A stretch of DNA of 64,000 nt from Cytophagaceae bacterium (GTDB taxonomy: Bacteria; Bacteroidota; Bacteroidia; Flavobacteriales; Flavobacteriaceae): contig PALD01000041.1 in assembly GCA_002710685.1 (NCBI GenBank), positions 1-64,000 on the forward strand, written 5' to 3'. Below are positions 47,939 through 56,986 of the stretch, piece after piece. A model generated the notes under the pieces. It saw only the letters and a list, made by a program, of their open reading frames with translations. It did no database searches and was not told the origin of the DNA. A program made the translations under genes and the position numbers. How positions within the stretch are numbered: position 1 is the first letter of the stretch; each line of letters opens with the position of its first letter.

Positions 47939-50401
47939 TTAATCTTCAATGAGGGGTTCTTTTCTCCTGGCCCGCTTGATGCCATAGAAGATACCTCCTA
48001 GAATAATGAGCACGAGCAGGATATTTGAGGCCAGGCTAATGGTACCGCCCGTCTTGACTACCTGGGGTTCAAACTTAAACTCAAGGGTATGTTCACCGGC
48101 AGGGACCATCATGGCGCGCAACATATAATCTGCCCTGAAATATTCAGATTTGTTGCTGTCAATATAGGCATTCCATCCATTGGGATAATAGACTTCACTA
48201 AAAACAGCGAGCCTCTCAATGGATGAACTTGAACGGTATGTGAGGTGATTGGGCTGGTGGGCAACTAATTTTATGCTCGCCGTGGAGTCCTGTGGGAAGA
48301 TTTTTGCCGGAAGGCGATTCTCAAACTCTTCATTGATTATGGCAGTCTGCCTGGTATTAAGACTGTCAATTGACAATAGTTCTTGGTTTGCATCTGGAAC
48401 AATCTTCACGTTTTGCACAAACCATGCATTACCGTTTGCATTGGGGTTGCGCTGTACGGTTTGCTGACCATCTTCCCCTTGGTTCATCACATACTTTACG
48501 TTGAGCATGTTGAGGGGTTCTGTCTTGTTCTTATATATATAAAAATCTGCAATATCCTGCATTCTTGCGGGTTTTGCGCCATGATACCCGCCTATTGAGT
48601 TAAAGAAATAGCTAGACCTGCCGCCGCCATTGAACTCATTGTATGGGTTACCTGCAAGTACCCTGAAATGTGTTGTGTCCTTAAGGATTTCCTTATCCTG
48701 CGGAGTGGATTGAAATGGCTGGTTCATTAACCTGGCAGATACAAAATTATCAGCATTTACATATCTTTTATCTACCTGCACAAGGTCAAAAAGGATGAGG
48801 ATACCCACGATGACAAGCACGATGTTTTCAGAAAGCTTTTTCTTGATATAGAAGTAAAGTGCGCCTGCCACGAGCAGGACCAGTATCAATGTTTTTATGA
48901 CATCAGCGGTGTATATTGCCTTACGGTCCTCACGGATGGCATTGATAAAGTCCATGCCAAAATTTTGAATAAAATAGGCATCGCTATCTCCACCAAAATT
49001 AAAAAGTGTCCCTTTGAACAGGAGCAATATCAATGCTAGGCCACCGGTAATGATTGTGGTCCATTTTAGGGCTTTTAATTTTTTATCATCAGCTTCAAGA
49101 TGCTGCAACATCTTCATCAACCCAAAAACAGCAAGTATGGGAACACACAACTCTGTGATTACCTGTATGGATGTAACCGCCCGGAACCTGTTGTACAAGG
49201 GGAAATACTTGACCCATAAATCAGTAAACCAACTCAAATTACCGCCATAGCTCAACAATAGTGAGAGAACGGTGCCCCCCACCAGCCACCATTTTAACCT
49301 GCCCTTTACTAGGAACAGGCCCAGCACAAAAAGGAATATCACCACTGCGCCTATGTAGGCAGGTCCTGATACCCCGGGCTGTGCGCCCCAGTAATACAAT
49401 CCAAACTGTCCATACACATCCTCAACTTGATTTGCGGGCACTTTTTGCTGTCGCAAAAATTTTGCGAAAGCGCTATCTGGGTCATAGGGTTCGGCGTTTG
49501 AACCGCCAAAAAGACCGGCTACAAACAGGTCTAGCGTTTCAGGGATGCCATAACTGTACTGGTTGATATATTCGGTATCCAGGCCAGCTTCCTTGTCTTG
49601 TTTTTCAGTACCATCAGGGTTTATGGTTATCTCACTTTTGCCCCGGGTGCTAAAAGCAGTGTACTCGCTGGTGGCCATGAGGCTGGCTGCATTGGCACCC
49701 AGCGCGAGCAGCCCAGCAAGTGCCAGGACCCCGATGCTCATAAGGTAATGTTTGAGTTCTTTTTTACGGATGGCGTCCACGAGATAGGCAATGCCCAGGA
49801 TAATGACCAGGATAAAGAGATAATAGGTCATCTGCACGTGGTTTGCCACAATCTCGAGCGCGGCTCCCAGGGCAGTAACTATGAAGCCTAGAATGTATTT
49901 TCGCCGAAAGGTTAAAATTATACCGCTCAAAACCAATGGAAAATAGGCCACGGCATGTGCCTTGCTGTTATGTCCCACGCCCAGGATCACGATGAGATAT
50001 GTTGAAAACCCAAAGGCAAGTGCGCCCAGCCCGGCATAACGCCAGTCTAGCTTGAGCGAAAGCAATAAAATATAGAAACATACAAAGCCCAGAAAGACAT
50101 AATCTGCCGGCCGGGGTAGAAAACGTATGGCTAGATCTAGTTGTTTAATCCAGTTATGGGGATATTTTGCCCCCAGTTGATAGGTGGGCATCCCGGCAAA
50201 TGCAGTATCCGTCCAGTAGGGTTCTTCTCCTGTTTTTTCCCTAAAGTCCGCCTGTTGCCTTGACATCCCGGCGTATTGTACGATGTCACTCTGGTAGATT
50301 TTCTTACCTTGAAGTACGGGACTAAAATATACAAGTGTGACAACAACAAAAACTGCCAACATTGCAATATGGGGCAGCAATCTCCTTAGTGAAAACGCCA
50401 T
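47939..50401 (-). CDS. YfhO-family multi-pass membrane protein
   Basis: An 820-residue inner-membrane protein with about 12-13 helices in the first 600 residues and a periplasmic beta-rich part (about 570-780) before a last helix. VFVVVTLVYFSPVLQGKKIYQSDIVQYAG and DTAFAGMPTYQLGAKYPHN are hallmark segments of the Bacteroidota YfhO group, which is related to GT-C-type membrane glycosyltransferases. In Gram-positives YfhO helps modify lipoteichoic acid; here a role in sugar decoration of envelope polymers is inferred from the neighbouring flippase and transferase. Lies upstream of both on the same strand. Confidence 0.85.
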   Translation of the reverse strand: MAFSLRRLLPHIAMLAVFVVVTLVYFSPVLQGKKIYQSDIVQYAGMSRQQADFREKTGEEPYWTDTAFAGMPTYQLGAKYPHNWIKQLDLAIRFLPRPADYVFLGFVCFYILLLSLKLDWRYAGLGALAFGFSTYLIVILGVGHNSKAHAVAYFPLVLSGIILTFRRKYILGFIVTALGAALEIVANHVQMTYYLFILVIILGIAYLVDAIRKKELKHYLMSIGVLALAGLLALGANAASLMATSEYTAFSTRGKSEITINPDGTEKQDKEAGLDTEYINQYSYGIPETLDLFVAGLFGGSNAEPYDPDSAFAKFLRQQKVPANQVEDVYGQFGLYYWGAQPGVSGPAYIGAVVIFLFVLGLFLVKGRLKWWLVGGTVLSLLLSYGGNLSWFTDLWVKYFPLYNRFRAVTSIQVITELCVPILAVFGLMKMLQHLEADDKKLKALKWTTIITGGLALILLLFKGTLFNFGGDSDAYFIQNFGMDFINAIREDRKAIYTADVIKTLILVLLVAGALYFYIKKKLSENIVLVIVGILILFDLVQVDKRYVNADNFVSARLMNQPFQSTPQDKEILKDTTHFRVLAGNPYNEFNGGGRSSYFFNSIGGYHGAKPARMQDIADFYIYKNKTEPLNMLNVKYVMNQGEDGQQTVQRNPNANGNAWFVQNVKIVPDANQELLSIDSLNTRQTAIINEEFENRLPAKIFPQDSTASIKLVAHQPNHLTYRSSSSIERLAVFSEVYYPNGWNAYIDSNKSEYFRADYMLRAMMVPAGEHTLEFKFEPQVVKTGGTISLASNILLVLIILGGIFYGIKRARRKEPLIED

Positions 50402-50430
50402 AGATTTATTCTAAAAAAAGAGCCCGAAAA

Positions 50431-50694
50431 TTAGTCAATTTCTTCGTAATCGATATACTCGCCCACCTTTTTGTTTGAGCTCTTTTGCTGCTGGGGAGCG
50501 CTATATATTGAAGTTTCCCCTTCATGTCTGGGTTCTTGTCGTGGCTGCTGGCCATAATGATAGGCCTTGCTACCAAAACGTTCTTGGACCTTGCGCGCAA
50601 GAAAGCGCATGATGTATGGGGATAAAAGTTTAAACAAATACCTCAACGCCATCAGGACCAGAAGTATTATCAAAAGCGTCTGCAGAAACTTCAT
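50431..50694 (-). CDS. DUF4834 family small membrane protein
   Basis: An 87-residue protein: one membrane helix (about 4-26, LQTLLIILLVLMALRYLFKLL), a basic stretch, and a polar tail rich in Gln, Ser and Lys ending GEYIDYEEID, the conserved acidic end of DUF4834 proteins of Bacteroidota. Function unknown. It is the first gene of the run leading to the YfhO, transferase and flippase genes (29-nt gap), so probably cotranscribed. Confidence 0.85.
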   Translation of the reverse strand: MKFLQTLLIILLVLMALRYLFKLLSPYIMRFLARKVQERFGSKAYHYGQQPRQEPRHEGETSIYSAPQQQKSSNKKVGEYIDYEEID

Positions 50695-50931
50695 CTTGTT
50701 AGTATTGGACTACAAATTTAACCAATATCATAACCATAGAAACCTAAAAAAAGGATAAAAACCTTCTTGAGAACCGGGTCGATATTATCATTTAACCTGA
50801 AAATCCTGGTGAAATTGCCCAGGTATTCAAAAAAAACGAAGCGGGGCTTTATGGACACAACTGTACAATTATCTGGGTTTGAACATCGTTTGAGCACTAC
50901 AATAACTTTAGGGAATGTATTAAATTTATAC

Positions 50932-50939
50932 TATGTTTG
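50932..50939 (+). promoter_or_regulatory. Promoter -7 element of the MetA-type outer-membrane gene
   Basis: TATGTTTG matches TAnnTTTG; a TTTA at 50907-50910, 21 nt upstream, could be the -33 box. 46 nt before the start codon. Confidence 0.5.
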
Positions 50940-50985
50940 TCTCTAGGGTCTTGAGATAAATGAACCCCCCTTTAATGCTGCCTGT

Positions 50986-51897
50986 ATGAACCGTGCGAGA
51001 AACCTCTCTTTATTTTTATTATTTACCATTAGCTTGAGCTTCTCCGCGTTTTCTCAATATACCGAAACCATAAACAGCAACCGCCCCGGTCAATCGCAGG
51101 GGGCCTTTGCGGTGGGTAATGGTGTGCTTCAAGGAGAACTGGGCGCATACAGTACAAATGAAGAACACAACCTGCTCAATTATAAGGCAGAAGGATGGGG
51201 GACAGACTTTGCCATACGTTATGGATTTCTCATGGAGCAGCTAGAAATCAACCTGGAGGGCTCATACCTAAATGACGATGTAACCTATACCAGTGGCAAT
51301 TATCCAGATTTTCATGAAAGTGGGTTTCCCAAGTTGACCGCAGGGGTCAAATACCTTATCTATGACCCTTATAAAAAAGAGAGAAAAATAAATTTGTATA
51401 GCTACCATGCAAACCATGGAGTAAAATGGAGGGACCTAGTACCCGCCGTTGCAGCCTATGCCGGCATCAATTACATCCATAGCGACAATCCCTACCTACC
51501 CACAAGCCAGGAAGGCATGAGCCCTAAGGTCATGCTTATCACCCAGCACAACTGGGGCCGCTTTGTATGGACCAATAATTTTATAGGGGACCAGATTATC
51601 ATGACAGATTATCCCACCTATGCGTGGATCACCACCATGACCCACAGCTTTACCTCCAGGATAGCCGGGTTTGTTGAATACCAGATGATCAAGAGCGATA
51701 TTTATGCAGATGACATCTTCAGGTTTGGAGGAGCCTACCTTATTACAAAAGACTTTCAGGTTGATATAAACGCACTTACTAATTTTAAGGACACCCCGTC
51801 AAAGTTTCAATATGGCCTGGGAGTTTCTTACCGTCTCGATTTTCATGATCACGACGAACTTTTGCCCACAGAAGGAAGCGAACTGGATAGAAAGTAA
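50986..51897 (+). CDS. Outer-membrane transporter-like protein (MetA-pathway family)
   Basis: A 303-residue exported barrel-like protein: signal peptide ending SAFSQ, then INSNRPGQSQGAFAVGNGVLQGELG, which is the typical opening of the putative phenol meta-pathway (Phenol_MetA_deg) family found throughout Bacteroidota. Beta-strand alternation runs to GLGVSYRLDF, followed by a short acidic tail. The family name reflects its first context and says little about substrate. Followed 21 nt later by a GNAT gene, probably one transcript. Confidence 0.8.
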   Translation: MNRARNLSLFLLFTISLSFSAFSQYTETINSNRPGQSQGAFAVGNGVLQGELGAYSTNEEHNLLNYKAEGWGTDFAIRYGFLMEQLEINLEGSYLNDDVTYTSGNYPDFHESGFPKLTAGVKYLIYDPYKKERKINLYSYHANHGVKWRDLVPAVAAYAGINYIHSDNPYLPTSQEGMSPKVMLITQHNWGRFVWTNNFIGDQIIMTDYPTYAWITTMTHSFTSRIAGFVEYQMIKSDIYADDIFRFGGAYLITKDFQVDINALTNFKDTPSKFQYGLGVSYRLDFHDHDELLPTEGSELDRK

Positions 51898-51918
51898 GTT
51901 TTTTGCCATCACTACAAT

Positions 51919-53037
51919 ATGATTACGATAAAGGAAATGAAATCAAAAAAGGATATGACAAACTTTGTCAAATATCCCTTTTTGCTATACAAAAATGAAA
52001 AAAACTGGGTGCCACCCCTCATCAACGATGAGCTTGCCAGCATGGACAAGGATAAGAACCCCGTCTTTAAAAATGCAGAGGCGCGCTTTTTTATCGCTTA
52101 TAAAAATGATAAGCCTGTCGGCAGAATAGCCTCTATCGTTAACCGTACAGAAATAGAAGAACAGGGAAAACCCAAGATGCGTTTTGGGTGGTTTGACGTC
52201 ATTGATGATATAGAAGTCACCAAGGCCCTACTGGGTAAAATCCAGGAAATAGGCAAAGAAAACAACCTGGAGTGGATGGAAGGTCCCGTGGGTTTCAGCA
52301 ATATGGAAAAGGCCGGAATGCTCATAGAAGGCTTTGACTATATGAACACCATGATCACCTGGTACAACTTTCCATACTACAAAGAACATTTTGAGCAACT
52401 GGGCTTCAAGAAAGCTGAAGAATGGGTAGAATACATTATTGATGTTCCCGAGATTTTACCCGAAAAAGTACACCGCTTCTCACAGATCATCATGGAGCGC
52501 TACAATCTCAAGGTAGTAGGTTTCCGTAACACCAAGGAAATCCTGCCCTATGTCAACGGTATGTTTGACCTGCTCAACAAGACCTATGGCAAGCTGAGCA
52601 CCTTTGTACCCATCAAGCAATATCAAATTGACCACTACAAGGAAAAATATATAAAATACATCCATCCGTCATATATTAAATGTATTGCAGATGAAAATGA
52701 CAAGCTCATTGCCTTTGCCATCACGATGCCCTCGTTCAGCAAGGCATTAAAAAAGGCCAATGGCAAGTTGTTGCCCCTGGGCTTTTACCACTTGCTCAAG
52801 GCACGCAAGTATAATGACATGGCTGCATTTTACTTGATAGGCATTGACCCCGAGTATCAGGGCAAGGGAGTCACGGCCCTTGTCTTTGAAGAAATGCACA
52901 ACCTCTTTAAGCATAACGGCATCACAAAAGTAGAGACTAACCCAGAGCTTGAAGACAACAAGGCCATTCAACAACTGTGGAAACACTATGACTACAACCT
53001 CCACAAGAGGAGAAGGACCTATAAAAAAGACCTCTAA
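51919..53037 (+). CDS. GNAT-superfamily acyltransferase
   Basis: A 372-residue cytoplasmic protein. The C-terminal part has the GNAT acetyl-CoA motif IGIDPEYQGKGVTALVFEEM (about 311-330) followed by KVETNPELEDNKAIQQLWKHY. The N-terminal half has FFIAYKNDKPVGRIASIVN, like the beta strands of a first GNAT-like fold, so it may be a double-GNAT protein. Acceptor unknown. Ends at a bidirectional terminator. Confidence 0.82.
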   Translation: MITIKEMKSKKDMTNFVKYPFLLYKNEKNWVPPLINDELASMDKDKNPVFKNAEARFFIAYKNDKPVGRIASIVNRTEIEEQGKPKMRFGWFDVIDDIEVTKALLGKIQEIGKENNLEWMEGPVGFSNMEKAGMLIEGFDYMNTMITWYNFPYYKEHFEQLGFKKAEEWVEYIIDVPEILPEKVHRFSQIIMERYNLKVVGFRNTKEILPYVNGMFDLLNKTYGKLSTFVPIKQYQIDHYKEKYIKYIHPSYIKCIADENDKLIAFAITMPSFSKALKKANGKLLPLGFYHLLKARKYNDMAAFYLIGIDPEYQGKGVTALVFEEMHNLFKHNGITKVETNPELEDNKAIQQLWKHYDYNLHKRRRTYKKDL

Positions 53038-53041
53038 AAGA

Positions 53042-53071
53042 AAAAGCATCAGCCGTGAGACTGATGCTTTT
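53042..53071. terminator. Bidirectional terminator
   Basis: Stem AAAAGCATCAG/CTGATGCTTTT (11 bp), 8-nt loop, followed by ATTTTTT on the plus strand and TTTCTTTT-like bases on the minus strand. Serves the GNAT gene and the opposing SIMPL gene. Confidence 0.85.
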
Positions 53072-53094
53072 ATTTTTTAAACTTACTTGTATTG

Positions 53095-53769
53095 TTACAT
53101 AACCAGTGCAAAGTTTACCTGAACGTTTGCCGTAATGGTCATTTCGCCTGGAGCGAGGGATTCTTGAGTGTCAGAAAAGGCCTTTGCCATCCTTACCTGC
53201 GGCATAGGTTGAGGAGCCTCTGTGCCCGCCTCAGATATTTGAATTGCAGTACCTACCTTTTGACCCAGTGCAGCAGCATATTCCTCAGCTTTCATCTTGG
53301 CATTTGCAATAGCTTTTTTACGGGCCTGGCTTTCATACTCCTCCATTTTAGAAGAAGAAAAAGAAATACCCTGCACCCCGTTTACACCAGTATCAATCAA
53401 TTTGAGCATTACCTCATCATAGCGTTTCAACTCCCTTAATTTAATCGAGATGGTCTGCGTTGCGCGATAGGTAGAGACCTTGGTCTTGTAATCCTGGGTC
53501 CTGTACAGCCTCACATATTGTGTTTGCACATCATTTTGCTTTATGCCCAGTTGCTTGGTAAGGTCCAGTATGTTGTCAACGGTGGCATCGTTTTCTTTCT
53601 TTACCGTTGCAGCTTCCTTGCCCTCATTTTCAACATTGATGGTCAGGGTTACTTCATCTGGTACCACCTTTACCTCTCCCGTACCGTTAACATTGACGGT
53701 GTGTGGGATTTCTTGTGCAATTCCTGTGGACATAACCAAAAGTATAAATGGTAATACTAACTTTTTCAT
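53095..53769 (-). CDS. SIMPL-domain (DUF541) periplasmic protein
   Basis: A 224-residue exported protein with signal peptide ending TGIAQ. The mature part starts VNVNGTGEVKVVPDEVTLTINVENEG, the hallmark of the SIMPL/DUF541 family, and has ARKKAIANAKMKAEEYAAALGQKVG, the conserved helix. In E. coli the relative YggE is linked to oxidative stress tolerance; the biochemical role is unknown. Single gene with its own terminator. Confidence 0.9.
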   Translation of the reverse strand: MKKLVLPFILLVMSTGIAQEIPHTVNVNGTGEVKVVPDEVTLTINVENEGKEAATVKKENDATVDNILDLTKQLGIKQNDVQTQYVRLYRTQDYKTKVSTYRATQTISIKLRELKRYDEVMLKLIDTGVNGVQGISFSSSKMEEYESQARKKAIANAKMKAEEYAAALGQKVGTAIQISEAGTEAPQPMPQVRMAKAFSDTQESLAPGEMTITANVQVNFALVM

Positions 53770-53855
53770 GGTTCAAAATTTTATTGTTTTAAACCAAATT
53801 AGTCAAAACGCATACCAAAAAACCGGACCAGCACTTTTTTAATACGCTTTTAAGA

Positions 53856-53874
53856 TTTTGGCTTTAAGCCAAAA
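53856..53874 (-). terminator. Hairpin repeat after rhomboid gene
   Basis: TTTTGGCTT-T-AAGCCAAAA, ending 3 nt before the rhomboid stop codon on the plus-strand map. Same 17-mer repeat; likely terminator for the rhomboid gene. Confidence 0.65.
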
Positions 53875-53877
53875 AAA

Positions 53878-54528
53878 TTAAATCTTGCCGGTCTTGTTGA
53901 GTATAAAGAGTACGATGATGGGTATGGCCAGCAATACCACCATGAGCGTGTTTGTGGTCAACAGGGTGGGTATCATGCACAGGGTGATCACATAACCGCC
54001 TATCGCCCCGCCAAAATGCGCATCATGACCTATATTATCACGGCGGGAGCGCATGCCATAAATGGAATAGAGCAAGTAGCCGATACCAAAAATATAAGCG
54101 GGGATGGGGATGGGTATAAAGAACATGTACAAGCTCATATCTGGTTGCAGCAATATCGCAGAATATAAAATCCCCGAGACCGCACCGCTCGCCCCCACTG
54201 CCGAATAGTGATACTCATCCTTGTGAAAATAAAACGACAGCAGGTTGCCCAGCACCAGGCTGCCCAGGTAGATGATAAGAAAATTGACACTGCCCAAAAA
54301 TGTCACGACAATTGACGCAAAAAAATAGAGCGTCAACATATTAAAGACCAGGTGCGGGGTGTTGACATGCAAAAATCCGGATGAAAAAACACGTATCTGC
54401 TCGCCCCGCCGTATGGCCCCGGTATTGAATTTATATTTTTCAAAAAAGGAAAAATCATTAAAACCCTTGATGGATACCAGCACGTTTGCCAGGATTACCA
54501 CAACGGTCACCAGATTTAAATCTCCCAT
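53878..54528 (-). CDS. Rhomboid-family intramembrane serine protease
   Basis: A 216-residue membrane protein of about six helices. The catalytic Ser114 is in VGASGAVSG (GxSG motif) and His171 in DAHFGGAIGG; HVNTPHLVFNM (His54, His59, Asn63) is the conserved second-helix segment. Cleaves membrane-spanning substrates. Unusual only in being short at the C terminus, a common form in Bacteroidota. Divergent from the acyltransferase gene. Confidence 0.92.
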   Translation of the reverse strand: MGDLNLVTVVVILANVLVSIKGFNDFSFFEKYKFNTGAIRRGEQIRVFSSGFLHVNTPHLVFNMLTLYFFASIVVTFLGSVNFLIIYLGSLVLGNLLSFYFHKDEYHYSAVGASGAVSGILYSAILLQPDMSLYMFFIPIPIPAYIFGIGYLLYSIYGMRSRRDNIGHDAHFGGAIGGYVITLCMIPTLLTTNTLMVVLLAIPIIVLFILNKTGKI

Positions 54529-54583
54529 AAAAGCTCAAAGTTTAGCCTCAAATATACCTATATTTGACCAAAATTGACGGCAG

Positions 54584-55462
54584 ATGCAATGGCTAATATT
54601 CTGGCTCACCTACCCACTCCTTAGACTGGTTTCCCTCCTACCCTTCCCGGTTTTCTACAGGTTTTCTGACGTGGTGTGCTTCCTCGTGTACAGGGTGATA
54701 GGCTACCGTAAAAAAGTGGTGCGGCATAACCTGGACATGGCTTTTCCTGGGCTTTCGCCAAAAGAAAGAAAGCATATTGAAAAAAAGTTCTACAGCCATA
54801 TGTGCGATATGTTTCTTGAGATGATCAAGTCTATCTCCATCAAGGAAGAAGAGCTCAAGAAAAGATTTGTGTTCAAGGATTTAAGCCTTATCAATGAATT
54901 TCAGGAGAAAAACCAAAGCTTCCTGATGATCATGGGCCATTATGCCAGTTATGAATGGCTAAGCGCGTTGCAGTTTTATTTTGACGTGCCCGGCTATGGC
55001 ATCTATAAAAGGATAAAGAACAAATATTTTGACAAGATGGTGCGGGATATCAGGGGGCGTTTTAACTCAAAGCTCATCACAAACAAAGAGGCCATCTTTA
55101 CCATACGCAAGCAGCAAAAGGATGGGCTCATGACTACGTATGCCTTTATCGCCGACCAGTCCCCACGAGTGAGCAACACTCACCACTGGAGTACATTTTT
55201 TGGTCATCAAGTGCCCACGTTTACCGGGGTGGAGCGGCTGGCCAAATCAACAGGAATGCCCGTACTACACGTCAATGTAAAAAAGGTGAAGCGCGGGTTT
55301 TATGAAGCTTCGTTTAAAATGCTGAGTGCCAAACCCCAAACAACTCCAGAATTTAAGATCACCGATATGTTTATGCATGAACTGGAAAATCAAATCAAGG
55401 CCGCCCCAGAATATTACCTCTGGACGCATAAGCGGTTTAAACACGTTAAGAATACTGGTTAA
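54584..55462 (+). CDS. LpxL/HtrB-family lipid A acyltransferase
   Basis: A 292-residue membrane-associated acyltransferase. Catalytic HX4E motif is His119-Glu124 in MGHYASYEW. One N-terminal hydrophobic segment (about 3-35), then VVRHNLDMAFPGLSPKERKHI, the typical opening of lipid A lauroyl/myristoyltransferases; ADQSPRVSNTHHWSTFFG and YLWTHKRFK are also conserved. It adds a secondary acyl chain to lipid A in the inner membrane. Bacteroidota often have one or two copies, so I leave the symbol open. Confidence 0.9.
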   Translation: MQWLIFWLTYPLLRLVSLLPFPVFYRFSDVVCFLVYRVIGYRKKVVRHNLDMAFPGLSPKERKHIEKKFYSHMCDMFLEMIKSISIKEEELKKRFVFKDLSLINEFQEKNQSFLMIMGHYASYEWLSALQFYFDVPGYGIYKRIKNKYFDKMVRDIRGRFNSKLITNKEAIFTIRKQQKDGLMTTYAFIADQSPRVSNTHHWSTFFGHQVPTFTGVERLAKSTGMPVLHVNVKKVKRGFYEASFKMLSAKPQTTPEFKITDMFMHELENQIKAAPEYYLWTHKRFKHVKNTG

Positions 55463-55500
55463 GCCAGATGTAAGATGTTTGAATAAATTATCTCGTATTT

Positions 55501-56883
55501 CTAAATCAATTCCTGTATCTCCATTATCATCCTGTCAGCAACCCCATCTGCTTCCTGTTGTGATGGAGCTTCGGTATAGATACGTATGATGGGCTCGGTA
55601 TTTGATTTGCGCAGGTGAATCCAGTGGTTTCTAAAATCAATCTTGACACCATCAACCGTGCTTATTTCTTCATCTTTATATTTTTTGGCGACAGCCTCAA
55701 GAATCTTATCCACGTCAAGACCTGGGGTAAGTTCTATTTTTTTCTTGCTCATGAAGTATAGTGGATATTCGGCTTTTAAGGCGGATACACATATTTTTTT
55801 CTTGGCAAGATGCGTCAAGAACAGTGCAACCCCCACGATACTATCGCGCCCATAGTGCAAAGCGGGATAGATAACCCCGCCATTGCCCTCACCGCCTATA
55901 ACGGCATTGACCTCCTTCATTTTTTCTACCACATTGACCTCTCCCACCGCTGCTGCATAATATGCTCCTCCATGTTTTAGAGTTACATCACGCAGCGCCC
56001 TGCTTGAAGAAAGGTTAGATACCGTATTGCCCTGGTTTTCTCCCAAAACATAGTCTGCGCAGGCCACGATGGTATATTCCTCGCCAAACATCTCCCCTTT
56101 TTCATCAATAAGCGCCAGCCTGTCAACATCAGGATCTACCACGACCCCAAGGTCTGCATGTTCCTCTACCACAAGTTTGCATATATCACCCAGATGCTCT
56201 TTAAGCGGCTCGGGATTATGTGGAAAATGCCCCGTGGGCTCGCAATATAGCTTTACCACATGCACGCCCAGGCGTTCCAGCAACATGGGCACAATCATTC
56301 CGCCGGTACTGTTCACACCATCTACAACAACCTTAAACTTGGCCTCCTTGATGGCCTCAACATCTACCAGGTCAAGGTCAAGCACTTCATCTATGTGCAG
56401 GTCAAAGTAAGCATCATTGCTGGTTATTTCACCCAGGTTATCCACTTGGGCAAACTCAAAGTCCTCACTTTCGGTCAAGGCAAGGATTTCCTTGCCGGCC
56501 TCTGCGTTGAGAAACTCACCTTTAGCATTGAGCAGTTTAAGTGCATTCCATTGCTTTGGATTGTGAGATGCGGTCAATATAATGCCGCCATCAGCATGCT
56601 CCATGGGCACCGCTACTTCAACCGTGGGCGTTGTGGAAAGGTCAAGGTCTATAACGTGAATCCCCAGCCCAACCAGTGTGTTCATGACCAACTCCTGAAT
56701 CATCTTACCACTAAGGCGGGCATCACGCCCCACCACAACACGGTAATTTTCCTTATTGCGCTGTTTTTTTATAAAAGTGCCATAGGCCGCGGCAAACTTC
56801 ACGGCATCAATGGGGGTCAAGTTATCCCCCGTTGCCCCGCCTATGGTACCGCGTATTCCAGAAATTGATTTTATTAACGTCAT
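55501..56883 (-). CDS. glmM: Phosphoglucosamine mutase / phosphohexomutase
   Basis: A 460-residue alpha-D-phosphohexomutase. Phosphoserine Ser106 is in ILTASHNPKQWNALK; metal-binding VDPDVDR has Asp250, Asp252, Asp254; sugar-binding GGEGNGGVIYP and the C-terminal phosphate loop RKSNTEPIIRIYTEA follow. It most likely converts glucosamine 6-phosphate to 1-phosphate for peptidoglycan and LPS; phosphomannomutase cannot be excluded by eye. It diverges from an AcpH-like gene; the gap has a TTTTGGC-AAAA-GCCAAAA hairpin. Confidence 0.88.
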   Translation of the reverse strand: MTLIKSISGIRGTIGGATGDNLTPIDAVKFAAAYGTFIKKQRNKENYRVVVGRDARLSGKMIQELVMNTLVGLGIHVIDLDLSTTPTVEVAVPMEHADGGIILTASHNPKQWNALKLLNAKGEFLNAEAGKEILALTESEDFEFAQVDNLGEITSNDAYFDLHIDEVLDLDLVDVEAIKEAKFKVVVDGVNSTGGMIVPMLLERLGVHVVKLYCEPTGHFPHNPEPLKEHLGDICKLVVEEHADLGVVVDPDVDRLALIDEKGEMFGEEYTIVACADYVLGENQGNTVSNLSSSRALRDVTLKHGGAYYAAAVGEVNVVEKMKEVNAVIGGEGNGGVIYPALHYGRDSIVGVALFLTHLAKKKICVSALKAEYPLYFMSKKKIELTPGLDVDKILEAVAKKYKDEEISTVDGVKIDFRNHWIHLRKSNTEPIIRIYTEAPSQQEADGVADRMIMEIQELI

Positions 56884-56905
56884 AATTTGTGTCTAAAGTT
56901 TATCA

Positions 56906-56923
56906 TTTTGGCAAAAGCCAAAA
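56906..56923. repeat. TTTTGGC-AAAA-GCCAAAA inverted repeat upstream of glmM
   Basis: Arms of 7 nt; in a divergent gap, so not a terminator for either adjoining gene. Confidence 0.75.
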
Positions 56924-56986
56924 CGCCTTTGCAAATATACCATATCACACTGCTTTGCCTATGTAAGGAATTTGTAAATTGACAAC

